A DNA stretch of 38,232 nt from Chloroflexota bacterium (GCA_016199265.1 JACQGX010000258.1:1-38232), one strand, 5' to 3'; shown: positions 8,783 to 18,374, numbered from the stretch's first letter. The notes: generated from the letters alone by a model not told the origin. Numbers and translations: made by a program.

Positions 8783-9649
8783 CTACCGGAACATCCGCTC
8801 TCTCCGTTCGGTCAGCCAGCGGGCGATAATGTTGCGCGCCAGGAGAAAGAGCGCGATGAGCAAGAGAATGAGTGCGCCCGCCTGGATGCCCGCGATCCAG
8901 TTGTATCGGTTGGCGACAAAAATCACAAACGAGACGAAGCCCCAGGCCGCGAAAATCAAGCCGGCCAGGATGAGCGGAAAGACGCAGCCAACGGCGAGGC
9001 ACGAGTAGGCGACCGTCCGCCGCTCGCCCCACGGCTCCCGCACGACGAAGGCGCGGCGCGCCTCGGCGTCGACCAACCAGGCCGAAAAGAGCCAGAACAA
9101 GCCGAGGAGCAGCGGTAGCGCGGCCAACATGAGCTGCGACGCGCCGGGATCGCCGACGAGCGTGGCTAGCGGGCTCGGCGCCTCCCCCGGCGCCGGTGTG
9201 GGCCTCGCGGCGAACTGCCGCCCCACCGCCGGCGCGGCGACGATGATCGCGACCAAGAATACGATGGCGAGGCCGCCGACGATGAGCCATGGCCGGTGCT
9301 CCGGGTCGGCCCAGGCGGCTGAGATGGGGTTTGGCGAAGCCGAGCGCGCCGCACCGGACTCCTCGGTCTGCCTATCCGGCTGGACCGGCTCAGCGCGCCC
9401 GACGACGGGCAGGCGCTGGGTGATGTCCTGTGACGTGACCCGATCGCGCGGCGCGCCGCCGCGCCTTGCCTGCATGCGCTGCCCCCATAGGGTGCGAGCC
9501 TCTTCGATGGCGCGGGCGCTCGACTGCCGAGATTGCTCCCACCAGCGACGGATGCTCGTCTGGCGGTTTACCCCGGGTGGCTCGGGGCGCGCACCACCGC
9601 GTTTTTCTGGACCTCCACGACCACCGCGGTCAGCACGATTACCAGCCAT
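8783..9649 (-). CDS. Multi-pass membrane protein, unknown function
   Basis: 288 aa, basic/polar N-terminus then several hydrophobic segments. Confidence 0.7.
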   Translation of the reverse strand: MAGNRADRGGRGGPEKRGGARPEPPGVNRQTSIRRWWEQSRQSSARAIEEARTLWGQRMQARRGGAPRDRVTSQDITQRLPVVGRAEPVQPDRQTEESGAARSASPNPISAAWADPEHRPWLIVGGLAIVFLVAIIVAAPAVGRQFAARPTPAPGEAPSPLATLVGDPGASQLMLAALPLLLGLFWLFSAWLVDAEARRAFVVREPWGERRTVAYSCLAVGCVFPLILAGLIFAAWGFVSFVIFVANRYNWIAGIQAGALILLLIALFLLARNIIARWLTERRERMFR

Positions 9650-10397
9650 ACGTCAGCCGCGTAATCAGCCGCGCCGGCAAACCAGCTTCGCGCATCTTCT
9701 GTTGAATGGCTGCGACCGGGTACGTGACGCGGCGCAGGGTGAGTGTTGGGCGGCCGCCCGAGCCGGCAGAGGCGTAGAGCATATATGCCGCCGCCGGGTT
9801 GCCATCGCGCGGTTGGCCGACGCTCCCCGGGTTGATGATCAGCCGGTGCGCCTCGAGCGGAAACGGTACGTCTTCCGCCGGCACGATCGTCCGGTAGTTG
9901 GGTGGACGTTCGTCTGGTAGCGGCTTCTGGAAAATGAGCGGCACGTGCGTGTGCCCCACGAGGCAATACGGTGTCTGAAAGTACTCGAAGTTCAGCCGCG
10001 CGGCGCTGACGTGGGTCAGGTATTCCCAGACCGGCTCGCGCGGACTGCCGTGCACGATCGTGAACTCGCTCGAAGCACCGGCGGTCAGCACCTCGGGCAG
10101 GTGCTTCAGATACGCCTGGTGCTCAGGAGTGAGCTGGCCGCGCGTCCACAGCGCCGCCTCGCTCGCCTCCGGGTTGAACTCGGCGGTATCCATCGCGCCC
10201 GTACACGCACGATCGTGGTTGCCGGCGACGCACAGCGCGTCGCGCGCGCGCAACACGTCGATACACTCGTTCGGCTGCGGCCCGTATCCGACGACGTCCC
10301 CCAGGCACCACACCTGGTCCACTTCCCCGGCATCGGCGAGGACGGCTTCGAGGGCGTCGAGGTTCCCGTGAATGTCGGAGATAACGGCGCAGCGCAT
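9639..10397 (-). CDS. Metallophosphoesterase (YfcE/calcineurin-like)
   Basis: MRCAVISDIHGNLDALEAVL, WCLGDVVGYGPQP, AGNHD, VHGSP, GHTH motifs. Confidence 0.93.
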   Translation of the reverse strand: MRCAVISDIHGNLDALEAVLADAGEVDQVWCLGDVVGYGPQPNECIDVLRARDALCVAGNHDRACTGAMDTAEFNPEASEAALWTRGQLTPEHQAYLKHLPEVLTAGASSEFTIVHGSPREPVWEYLTHVSAARLNFEYFQTPYCLVGHTHVPLIFQKPLPDERPPNYRTIVPAEDVPFPLEAHRLIINPGSVGQPRDGNPAAAYMLYASAGSGGRPTLTLRRVTYPVAAIQQKMREAGLPARLITRLTYGW

Positions 10398-10458
10398 AGC
10401 GCGAGGTGGGGTTAGTGTACTCCAAGGGACCGGGGCGCGGCACCGGTACACTCACGAA

Positions 10459-11244
10459 ATGGTCGAAGCAAAGGCAGACTACGGCTGGTTGTGGCGGCGG
10501 CCTGGCCACCGGCCGCTCGTCGTGGCACACCGGGGGGCGAGCGGACTCGCGCCGGAAAACACGCTCGCCGCGTTTCGCCTGGCGCTTGAGGCCAGCGCTC
10601 CCGCCGTCGAGTGCGACGTCCACCTGAGCACCGACGGCGTGCCGGTCGTCATTCACGATGCGCAGGTGGACCGCACGACCTTCGGCTTCGGCAGCGTTGC
10701 GCTGCTCTCGTACGCCGCGGTGCGGCGGCTCGACGCCGGCTCGTGGTTCGGTGAGGCGTTTGCCGGCGAGCGAATCCCCACCCTCGACGAGGTGCTGGCG
10801 ACGTGCGCCGGCCGCGCGCGGGTCTTCGTCGAGCTCAAGGCCGGCGGTGGGACGGCACTCGTCGACGCTGCGCTGGCGGCGATCGCGCGCGTCTCGGGTA
10901 CCGAGATCGCCGTTATCTCTTTCGATCCGTCGATCGTGCGCGACGTTGCCACGCGCCGTCCGAGTCTGCCGGTTGGCTACCTCGTCTCTGCGGCCAAAGT
11001 CGCGGCAGCCGGTCCGGCCGCGACCAGCCGCCAGACCGTCGATCTCGGCGCCGGTTTCCTCTCACCGCAGCACACGGCGGCGAGCCCGGCCCTTGTCGAA
11101 GCCGCACATCGCGCCGGTCTGCCCGTCGGCGTCTGGACGGTCGACGATCCAGCCTTGCTCGAGCGCTTGGCGGCCCTCGGTGTCGACGCGATCACGACGA
11201 ACCGGCCCGAAATCGCGCTCCGCTTGCTCTCCGAGCGGCGCTAA
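10459..11244 (+). CDS. Glycerophosphodiester phosphodiesterase family protein
   Basis: VAHRGASGLAPENTLAAF, ECDVHLSTDGVPVVIHD, VFVELK, TTNRPE. Confidence 0.93.
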   Translation: MVEAKADYGWLWRRPGHRPLVVAHRGASGLAPENTLAAFRLALEASAPAVECDVHLSTDGVPVVIHDAQVDRTTFGFGSVALLSYAAVRRLDAGSWFGEAFAGERIPTLDEVLATCAGRARVFVELKAGGGTALVDAALAAIARVSGTEIAVISFDPSIVRDVATRRPSLPVGYLVSAAKVAAAGPAATSRQTVDLGAGFLSPQHTAASPALVEAAHRAGLPVGVWTVDDPALLERLAALGVDAITTNRPEIALRLLSERR

Positions 11245-11292
11245 CGCTTGCTAGAATGCGCGGGAACGCATGTGGGGGAAGGACCTATCAGC

Positions 11293-12048
11293 ATGAAACT
11301 TGCGCGAGTACAGACGGATACGGGCCCGGCGTGGGCGATTGTCGAGGGTGAGACAGTGTTCCGGCTGGAGGGGAGCCCCTTCGAGCACCCGACCAAGGGC
11401 GAGCGAATCGGCGACCTCGCCTCGACCAAGCTGCTGGCGCCGTGCCAGCCAACCAAGGTGGTGTGCATCGGGCTCAACTACCGGGCGCACGCCGCCGAGA
11501 GCGGGCAGGAAGTGCCCCCAGAACCGCTAATGTTCTTGAAACCACCGACGTCGGTCGTTGGCCCGGGTGAGGACGTCGTGTGGGCACCCGGCTCGGAGCG
11601 GATCGACTACGAAGCCGAGCTCGCGGTCGTCTTCAAGAAGCGGGCGAAGAACGTCGCGCCGGGCGCGTACAAAGACTACGTCCTGGGATACACCTGCGCC
11701 AACGACATCTCGGCGCGTGACTTCCAGCGCGGCGACGGCCAGTGGGCACGCGCCAAAGGGTCGGACACGTTTTGCCCGCTGGGCCCTTGGATCGAGACCG
11801 AGCTCGACGCCGGCAACGTGCGCATCACCGGCAAGCTCAACGGCGAGGTCCGGCAGGATAGCACCACCGCCGACCTGGCGTTCACTATCGAGCAGTTGAT
11901 CACCCACTTGACCAAGTACTTCACGATGGAGCCGGGTGACGTGCTCATCACCGGCACTCCCGCGGGCATCGGCCCAATGAACCCCGGCGACGAGTACGAG
12001 ATCACCATCGAAGGCATCGGCTCGCTCAAGAACCGAATCCGCAAGTAA
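11293..12048 (+). CDS. Fumarylacetoacetate hydrolase (FAH) family protein
   Basis: IGLNYRAHAAESG, LMFLKPPTSVVGPGE, DYEAELAVVF, VLGYTCANDISARDFQ, GDVLITGTPAGIGPM. Confidence 0.93.
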   Translation: MKLARVQTDTGPAWAIVEGETVFRLEGSPFEHPTKGERIGDLASTKLLAPCQPTKVVCIGLNYRAHAAESGQEVPPEPLMFLKPPTSVVGPGEDVVWAPGSERIDYEAELAVVFKKRAKNVAPGAYKDYVLGYTCANDISARDFQRGDGQWARAKGSDTFCPLGPWIETELDAGNVRITGKLNGEVRQDSTTADLAFTIEQLITHLTKYFTMEPGDVLITGTPAGIGPMNPGDEYEITIEGIGSLKNRIRK

Positions 12049-13188
12049 GTGCCCATCTACGCCCTCATCGCCGACGACTTGACCGGCGCGCTCGACGCCG
12101 GGGCAGGGTTCGCCCGCGCCGGACTGCGCGGCACGATGCCCTTCTCTGGGCTGCCGGAAGACGCCGGCGAGGCCGACGTGGTGTTGGTGAACACCACCTC
12201 ACGCGAGGGTAGGGCTGAGGAGGCGCGGCGGGCCGCGAAGAAGGCCGCCGCGCACCTGAGAGACGCGGGCATCCCCCGCGTCTACAAGAAAATCGATAGC
12301 GTCTTGCGCGGCTATCCCGGCGCCGAACTGGCCGGTGTGCTCGACGTGTACGGCGGGCGCGCCGCCGTCGCGCCGGCCTTTCCTGCCCAGGGGCGGACGA
12401 CTGCACGTGGAATCCAGTACGTCCACGGACAGCCGGTGTCGCCGTACGGCGGCGACCTGCGCGCTGCCCTGGGGGATGCGGCCGATCGCTGCGACGTTTT
12501 CGACGCCGAATCCGACGACGATCTCGCCCGTATCGCCGGCCACCTCGCGGCCCAGCCCGAGTACTGCGTCTGGTGCGGCACCGCTGGGCTGGCCAGGTAC
12601 GTGCCGGAAGCGCTGCAGCTCAAGCCGGGTCTGGAAGCTCGTGCGCTTCCGCCGCCGCGGGCGGAGCGCGTGGTCGTGATCGCCGGAACCGCGCATCCCA
12701 CTACCGCTGCCCAGATGAACTGCCTGCTCGCCGCCGGCTGGCAGCACGTGCGGCTCGACCTCCGTTCTGCGCTCGACGATGCGGCGCAGCCAGCCCTCCG
12801 TGAAGCCCTATCGCGATTTCCCTCGTCCGGCAGATTGCTTATCTCCACTATTGGCGGTCTCACCGTGGAGGAAGTGGCGGCGCTCCATGCCGGGCCCGCC
12901 GTCACCGGGGACCGGATTGTCGCGATGCTGCGGGCGGCGGCGTGCGCCTTGCGGCTCGAGCCGGGCACCGGCCTCATCATGACGGGCGGCGAGACCGCGT
13001 ACCAAGTCTGCCGCGCTTTGGGCGCCTTCGTCATTCACGTGACCGGCGAGGCGCTTCCCGGTATCCCCCTCGGCTGGCTCGAGCTGCCCCAAGGCACCTA
13101 CCCCGTCGCCACCAAATCCGGCGGTTTCGGCGTATCGGATGCCCTGCTCAGAACCGCCGACGCCTTGGTCATGCCACTACGTGACTGA
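12049..13188 (+). CDS. Four-carbon acid sugar kinase family protein (DUF1537, OtnK/DtnK-like)
   Basis: GTG start adjacent to the FAH stop; IADDLTGALDAGAGFARAG, YKKIDSVLRGYPG, TGGETA, GGFG near the C-terminus. Confidence 0.88.
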   Translation: MPIYALIADDLTGALDAGAGFARAGLRGTMPFSGLPEDAGEADVVLVNTTSREGRAEEARRAAKKAAAHLRDAGIPRVYKKIDSVLRGYPGAELAGVLDVYGGRAAVAPAFPAQGRTTARGIQYVHGQPVSPYGGDLRAALGDAADRCDVFDAESDDDLARIAGHLAAQPEYCVWCGTAGLARYVPEALQLKPGLEARALPPPRAERVVVIAGTAHPTTAAQMNCLLAAGWQHVRLDLRSALDDAAQPALREALSRFPSSGRLLISTIGGLTVEEVAALHAGPAVTGDRIVAMLRAAACALRLEPGTGLIMTGGETAYQVCRALGAFVIHVTGEALPGIPLGWLELPQGTYPVATKSGGFGVSDALLRTADALVMPLRD

Positions 13189-13212
13189 CGGGTAGCTCGC
13201 TTGCGCGGGCGG

Positions 13213-14166
13213 CTAGTCCGGCGCAATCACCTTGAGGCCGTGGGCGCTGAGCCGGCCGGCGATTTGCTGCATGTGCGCCAAGCTTGGCGTTTCGACCTCG
13301 GGCATCGTGTTTGCCTGCCCCAGGCCGAGGTATTTGGAGCCGGCCAGCCGATGATACGGCAGCAGTCGCACGGCCTCGATAGTGTGCAGCGATCCCAGGA
13401 ACTCCCCGGCTGCCTCAATGAACTCGCGCCCGTCGTTGATGGTGGGGACGATCACCATCCTGATCTCGATGGGGACGCCGTGATCGCCGAGCTTCCGCAA
13501 GTTATCCAGGATGAGACGGCTGGATGCGCCGGTGAGGTGCTTGTGGCGCTCGGCCGACATGTGCTTCACATCGTACAGCACCAGATCGACGAACGGCAGC
13601 GCCTGCTCGAATGCCTTCCATCGGACCTGGCCGCAGGTGTCCAGCGCGGTGTGAAACTCCTCCGCCTTGCATTGGCGCAGTACCGCGGTGGCGAACTCGG
13701 GTTGCAGTAGGGGCTCGCCGCCGGAAAGGGTGACCCCGCCGCCCGACGTGGCATAGAACGAGGCGTCTTCGCGTACCTGGGCCAGGACGTCGTCGACGGA
13801 CACTCGCCGCCCGACGACTTCCAGCGCGCCCGCATAGCAGACCTCGACGCACCGGCGATCAAGCTCGCAGCGACTCCGGTCGAGCCACCGCTCGCCGTCC
13901 GGTGTGACCTGCTGGGCCCCATGAGGGCACGCCTCGACGCACGCCAGGCACGCGATGCACCGCTGCGGGTGGAACATGATCTGCACATTGCGGCTGATCG
14001 ACTCCGGATTGTGGCACCAGGCGCACCGCAGCGGGCATCCCTTGAAAAACAGCACCGTGCGCACGCCGGGCCCGTCGTGCACGGCAAAGCGCTTGACGTC
14101 GAAGATCCAGCCCGTGACCGCCTCGGACGCGACGGTGTGGGACCCGGGACTTCGGTTAGAACCCAT
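13213..14166 (-). CDS. Glycyl-radical enzyme activating enzyme (radical SAM, PflA family with ferredoxin-like insert)
   Basis: FFKGCPLRCAWCHNPES (CxxxCxxC) and CIACLACVEACPHGAQ clusters; overlaps the GRE stop by 11 nt. Confidence 0.93.
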   Translation of the reverse strand: MGSNRSPGSHTVASEAVTGWIFDVKRFAVHDGPGVRTVLFFKGCPLRCAWCHNPESISRNVQIMFHPQRCIACLACVEACPHGAQQVTPDGERWLDRSRCELDRRCVEVCYAGALEVVGRRVSVDDVLAQVREDASFYATSGGGVTLSGGEPLLQPEFATAVLRQCKAEEFHTALDTCGQVRWKAFEQALPFVDLVLYDVKHMSAERHKHLTGASSRLILDNLRKLGDHGVPIEIRMVIVPTINDGREFIEAAGEFLGSLHTIEAVRLLPYHRLAGSKYLGLGQANTMPEVETPSLAHMQQIAGRLSAHGLKVIAPD

Positions 14167-16450
14167 AGGCGATCCGGCGGATATACTGATCCTGCTCTTC
14201 CTTCGACAGCGCGTTGAAGTACACGCTCCAGCCGGTCACCCGGATCTGCAGCGATTCGTAGCGTTCAGGGTGCCGTTGCGCGTCCCGCAAGGTATCGGCG
14301 TCGAACACGTTGAACTGCACCGCATAGCCGCCGCGCTGGAAGAACGTCTTCATCAGGGAGACAAACGCGCACAGACCGTCGTCGCCACGCACCGCCGTCG
14401 GATGCAGTGTCACGTCCAGCACCGAACCGTTCGGCGTCTCGCTGAAATCGAGCTTGGTGACCGAGCTCACGAGCCCGGTGACGCCGTTCTTGTCCACTCC
14501 GTAGGCGGCGCCAACGCCGGGCGCGAGCGATTCGTGCGCCTTACGTCCATCGGGTGTCGCCCCGGTGACGCGGCCGAGGCTCAGCGCCGCGGTAAGGGTA
14601 AACAACGCCGCCTGGCACGCTCCCCCGCGCCCGTTGCGGAACGAATGGACCTTCTGGCAGTAGTGATCGGCAATCACTCTCGCCATCGCGTCCGCGTCCG
14701 GTTCGCCGTTGCCCCATTTCGGCACGCGGTTGCGTAGGTAGAGGCGCATCGGCTCACGCCCTTCGAAGTTACTTGACATGGCCTCGAGGACTTCGTCGAG
14801 ACGGTAGCGCCGTTCGTCGAACACGACCCGCTTCAGCGCCAGCAACGAGTCGCAGGCATTCGCCAAGCCGGCCCCTACGAATCCAACCGAGTTGTAGCGT
14901 GGCCCACCCTCGCCCACGTCCTTGCCCCTGGCAAGGCAGTCGTCGATCGTGCCGGCAATCAGTGGCGAGGGGTTGATCTGCGGCCAAGCGCGCTCGGCTT
15001 CCTGAATGTGCCCGTGAATCCGGGTCAGGATAAAGTCGAGTTGGGTGAAGTATGCGTCGAGCAGCGCGTCAAAGCGCGCGAACTGGCGCGGATCCCCGGT
15101 GCGCGGGCCAGCTTTGTCGCCACTGAGCGGGTCGACGCCGTCATGCAGCGCCAGCTCGAGCGGCTTGGCGAGGTTGACCGTCACGTTCATCGTGCAGGCG
15201 GCCTCCTTGCCATCCACCGCCGGCTCGTAGCAGCCGATCGGCAGATACGTGCGCGCATCCTCGATCGACTTACCGCGCTTTACCAGAGCTGCGACCGCGG
15301 GGACGTCGTTCATGAGCACGAACGAGTTGTGCCCTTTCCGCACGAGGTCCGCCACGCGCGCAAAGAGCGCGTCGGGCGTCTCCGGCGTGACTCGGATCGA
15401 AAGCTTCGGATCCGGTGTATTCAACTCTTCGTAGGCATCCAAGGCGAGGTAGGTCAGGTCGTTGACGAGGACCGAGCCATCGGCGTGCTGCCCGGCGAAG
15501 ACGAAGTTCTTGCCGTTCGAGCGTCCTCTGGTGCGCGAGTACCACTTGAACCAGAAGAACTTGATCAACTCCTTGGCCTGCTCGCGAGTTAGGCGGCCCG
15601 CATCGACGTCGGCGCGATAGTAGGGGTACATCACGCGGTCGAAGTGGCCCATCGACCGCACGTTCTCCCCTTCCATCTCGATCAGCTCGTGCATCAGCCA
15701 GGCGAACTGCAGCGCCTCGCGGAACGTGCGCGGCCGGTGCGCCGGGACCTGGCGGCAGGCCGACGCGATGGCGCGCAGGCGGGCCTCGTGTGGTCGATGC
15801 GCGGGCATCATGCGTTCGGCCTGGCGAGCCAGACGGCCGGCGAAGGCCACCGCGGCGGCATAGACGATCTCCACCGCGTCGTAGAATGCCAGTTGCCCCT
15901 CGGTGGCGCCCTCCCCAAGTGCTGCGCGCGCCAGGCTCGCCTCCCGAATCAAGCCGGTCAGGCCGCCGGCCAGCATGTTTTCCCAGCCGGGTGAGATGTG
16001 GCCCAGATCCAGTCCGCCGGTAGGTGCGGCCGCGATGCCGATCTCACGTGCCCGTTTCAGCCACGCCGCTCCTTCGGCGATGGGGCCCCGTGTCGCCTCA
16101 TCGAGCCACCGTTTCTGCACCAGCCTGCGCAGGATATGGCCGTGGTTCAGCTTGTCGGCGAACCAATCCAGCGGGTCGACAGCGATCTGCCCGCGGGTGA
16201 CCACAAGGCGGAACGCGTGGGCCTTCTGCACGACCTTGGGCAGGTCGGCGTGTGCCGCCAAGTAGGTTTCGACCGCGCGCTCGAGTGCCTCGAGCGAAAG
16301 CCCGCTGTCCGGATCAAACGAAGTTTCGCGGAACTGCGCGAAGAGATGGTCGCGGTTCCCTTCAAACGTGCCCCAGACCTGCTCAGCCTCCGCTGTGCCC
16401 CACACTGCCTTCACTTGCTCAGTTTCCGCCGCAGCCGTCGCAACAACCAT
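14156..16450 (-). CDS. Glycyl-radical enzyme (PFL-like family), substrate unassigned
   Basis: C-terminal RVTGWSVYFN glycyl-radical motif, IGCYEPAV active-site Cys-x-Glu, partner activase downstream. Confidence 0.92.
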   Translation of the reverse strand: MVVATAAAETEQVKAVWGTAEAEQVWGTFEGNRDHLFAQFRETSFDPDSGLSLEALERAVETYLAAHADLPKVVQKAHAFRLVVTRGQIAVDPLDWFADKLNHGHILRRLVQKRWLDEATRGPIAEGAAWLKRAREIGIAAAPTGGLDLGHISPGWENMLAGGLTGLIREASLARAALGEGATEGQLAFYDAVEIVYAAAVAFAGRLARQAERMMPAHRPHEARLRAIASACRQVPAHRPRTFREALQFAWLMHELIEMEGENVRSMGHFDRVMYPYYRADVDAGRLTREQAKELIKFFWFKWYSRTRGRSNGKNFVFAGQHADGSVLVNDLTYLALDAYEELNTPDPKLSIRVTPETPDALFARVADLVRKGHNSFVLMNDVPAVAALVKRGKSIEDARTYLPIGCYEPAVDGKEAACTMNVTVNLAKPLELALHDGVDPLSGDKAGPRTGDPRQFARFDALLDAYFTQLDFILTRIHGHIQEAERAWPQINPSPLIAGTIDDCLARGKDVGEGGPRYNSVGFVGAGLANACDSLLALKRVVFDERRYRLDEVLEAMSSNFEGREPMRLYLRNRVPKWGNGEPDADAMARVIADHYCQKVHSFRNGRGGACQAALFTLTAALSLGRVTGATPDGRKAHESLAPGVGAAYGVDKNGVTGLVSSVTKLDFSETPNGSVLDVTLHPTAVRGDDGLCAFVSLMKTFFQRGGYAVQFNVFDADTLRDAQRHPERYESLQIRVTGWSVYFNALSKEEQDQYIRRIAYGF

Positions 16451-16619
16451 GTCCGTTCCTTCCCATTTCCTCGCGATCGAAACGAGTGGACCGGCTGGGG
16501 GCCCTTTCTAGGCGGCAGCCGGACCATCGGCGCATCGGCGTACCGTCACGGGCGCCTTGCCACCATGGACGATGCGCCGACGCTCCAGCCTGATGTAAGC
16601 CCTGCGCAACGACGGCGCA

Positions 16620-16635
16620 TCAGGGAAAACCCTGA
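16620..16635. promoter_or_regulatory. Perfect inverted repeat tcaggg-aaaa-ccctga (candidate operator)
   Basis: Lies in the GRE/Uma2 divergent gap; a second palindrome ctgccggtaggcag follows at 16671-16684. Confidence 0.35.
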
Positions 16636-16699
16636 GTCATGTGCCGAGCATGCCGATGTGGCGCATACTACTGCCGGTAGGCAGAAGTCCCTCGCCACA

Positions 16700-16779
16700 T
16701 GTCATCCTGAGCGTCAGCGAAGGACCTCGAGGCCCTCCGCTCCGCTCAGGGGGACAAAGAAGAGCTCAGGGGGACAAAG
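16700..16779. repeat. TCATCCTGAGC...CGAAGGAC dispersed intergenic repeat plus a 20-bp-period direct repeat (gctcagggggacaaag x2)
   Basis: Core shared with 24521-24544 in inverse orientation; direct repeat at 16744-16759 and 16764-16779. Confidence 0.8.
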
Positions 16780-16838
16780 GACTTCCGGCGTGCTGTACTA
16801 CGCCGATGGCGGCGCGCTTCGCTGTCACCACTGCTATC

Positions 16839-17483
16839 ATGGTTGTTGAGGTAACTCCTATGGCCACTGCGACAGCAATTGCAGCGGAGCCCGTCGCGCG
16901 CCGCGCCGACGAAATGCCTGGCCCGCCACAAGGTCGGTGGACCTACGACGCCTACGCCGCGCTGCCGGATGACGGCAATCGATACGAAGTCTTGGACGGA
17001 GTGCTCTACGTGTCGCCATCTCCAGCGCCGCGCCATCAGCGCCGGCTCGGTCGGCTCTTTCGATTGCTGGCTGGGTATGTTGAAGATCAAGAACTAGGTG
17101 AGCTCTTCATTGCACCGCTCGACCTGGTCATGCCGGGGGCTACGCCCGTGCAGCCCGATGCGTTCCTGTTTCTGCAGGACAACCCGCCGCAGCTCGACGA
17201 TGCCAATCCACCGGTGGTCGGCGTGCCCGATCTCGTGATCGAGATCTCCTCGCCCTCTACAGTGGGCTACGACCGGCGGGAGAAACAAGATGTTTACGCG
17301 CGGGCGGGTGTGCACGAGTACTGGCCGGTGGACCCGGTGGCACGCACGATCGAGGTGCTCGTGCTCGATGCCGGCGTCTACCGTTCGCGTGGTATCGTCA
17401 CCGGCGCCTCGCGCGTCCCGTCCGCCATCCTACCCAACTTACCCTACACGGTGGACGAGCTGCTCGGTCCCCAGCGTGCGTAA
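16839..17483 (+). CDS. Uma2 family (DUF820) PD-(D/E)XK nuclease-like protein; start 16839 or 16860
   Basis: RYEVLDGVLYVSPSP, VQPDAFLF, VPDLVIEISSPST, KQDVYARAGVHEYWPVDP. Confidence 0.9.
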   Translation: MVVEVTPMATATAIAAEPVARRADEMPGPPQGRWTYDAYAALPDDGNRYEVLDGVLYVSPSPAPRHQRRLGRLFRLLAGYVEDQELGELFIAPLDLVMPGATPVQPDAFLFLQDNPPQLDDANPPVVGVPDLVIEISSPSTVGYDRREKQDVYARAGVHEYWPVDPVARTIEVLVLDAGVYRSRGIVTGASRVPSAILPNLPYTVDELLGPQRA

Positions 17484-17542
17484 CGATGGCCGATGCTTCC
17501 AGACGAGCGCCGCATACAAGCTCACGTTTCACGTTTCACGCC

Positions 17543-18265
17543 TCAAATCCCCGTGAACCCCAGTCGCGCCGAGAACGCCGCGATCCACGTCATCACATTG
17601 AACATGACGAGGAAGCCCATGGCGACCATCAGCCCGCCGCTCGTCAGCTCGACGGCGTGCGCATAGCGGTTGAGCCGCCGGATGACGCGTATGGCGGCGT
17701 CGAGCGCGTAGCCGGCAACGAGGAACGGAACGCCGAGCCCGAGCGAATACGCGGTGAGCAGCAGCGCCCCCTGCGTCACCGTTCCCTGCGTCCCCGCGTA
17801 GAGCAAGATCGTTCCTAAGATGGGGCCGATGCACGGCGTCCAGCCGGCGGCGAAGATCACGCCGATGCCAAACGACGCCAGCAGCCCCAGCCGCCGGCTG
17901 GGACGTTTCTGAATGCGCGTATCCCGGTACAGCAGGCCGATGCGCAGCACGCCGGCCATGTGCAGGCCCATCACGATCAGCACGATGCCCGCGACGACGC
18001 GGAAGGCGAGACTCTTCATCACGTCTTGAAAGAGATACCCGACCAGCCCAACCGAGGCCCCCAACGCGACAAAAACGGCGGTAAAGCCCAGCACAAACAC
18101 CATCGCGTGGGAGAGCGTCTGCACGCGCGTGCCCGCCTCTTTGTCCAGCGTGCGTCCCGCCAGATGGCCGACGTACGCCGGTACCAACGGCAACACACAC
18201 GGCGACGCAAACGAAAGCACGCCGGCAGCGAACGCGACGAGCAGCGAAAGATTATCGGGGCTCAT
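17543..18265 (-). CDS. ccdA: Cytochrome c biogenesis protein, CcdA family
   Basis: AAGVLSFASPCVLPLVPAYVGHLAG and GWTPCIGPILG motifs, six hydrophobic segments. Confidence 0.92.
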   Translation of the reverse strand: MSPDNLSLLVAFAAGVLSFASPCVLPLVPAYVGHLAGRTLDKEAGTRVQTLSHAMVFVLGFTAVFVALGASVGLVGYLFQDVMKSLAFRVVAGIVLIVMGLHMAGVLRIGLLYRDTRIQKRPSRRLGLLASFGIGVIFAAGWTPCIGPILGTILLYAGTQGTVTQGALLLTAYSLGLGVPFLVAGYALDAAIRVIRRLNRYAHAVELTSGGLMVAMGFLVMFNVMTWIAAFSARLGFTGI

Positions 18266-18276
18266 AGGTCTTCTTC

Positions 18277-18374
18277 GAAGCGTGAAACGTGAAACGTGAA
18301 CTACGAGGGAACATCCTGCGGCACCGGGTGGCGTCTACCGACGGAGCCACGCTTCACGCTTCACGTTTCACTCA
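18277..18374 (-). repeat. Stop-anchored heptamer hairpin (GTGAAAC/GTGAAGC)
   Basis: Arms 18282-18300 and 18353-18371 pair at 18 of 19 positions; begins at the glutaredoxin TGA. Confidence 0.85.

Noticed and set aside
16641-16838. N-terminal extension of the Uma2 ORF
   Set aside because: Encoded by the dispersed intergenic repeat; the Uma2 homology begins after the ATG at 16839/16860.
18277-18374. Classical Rho-independent terminator
   Set aside because: Hairpin has a ~50-nt loop and no U tract, and lies between co-directional, probably co-transcribed genes. Only 19408-19437 fits the classical terminator definition.
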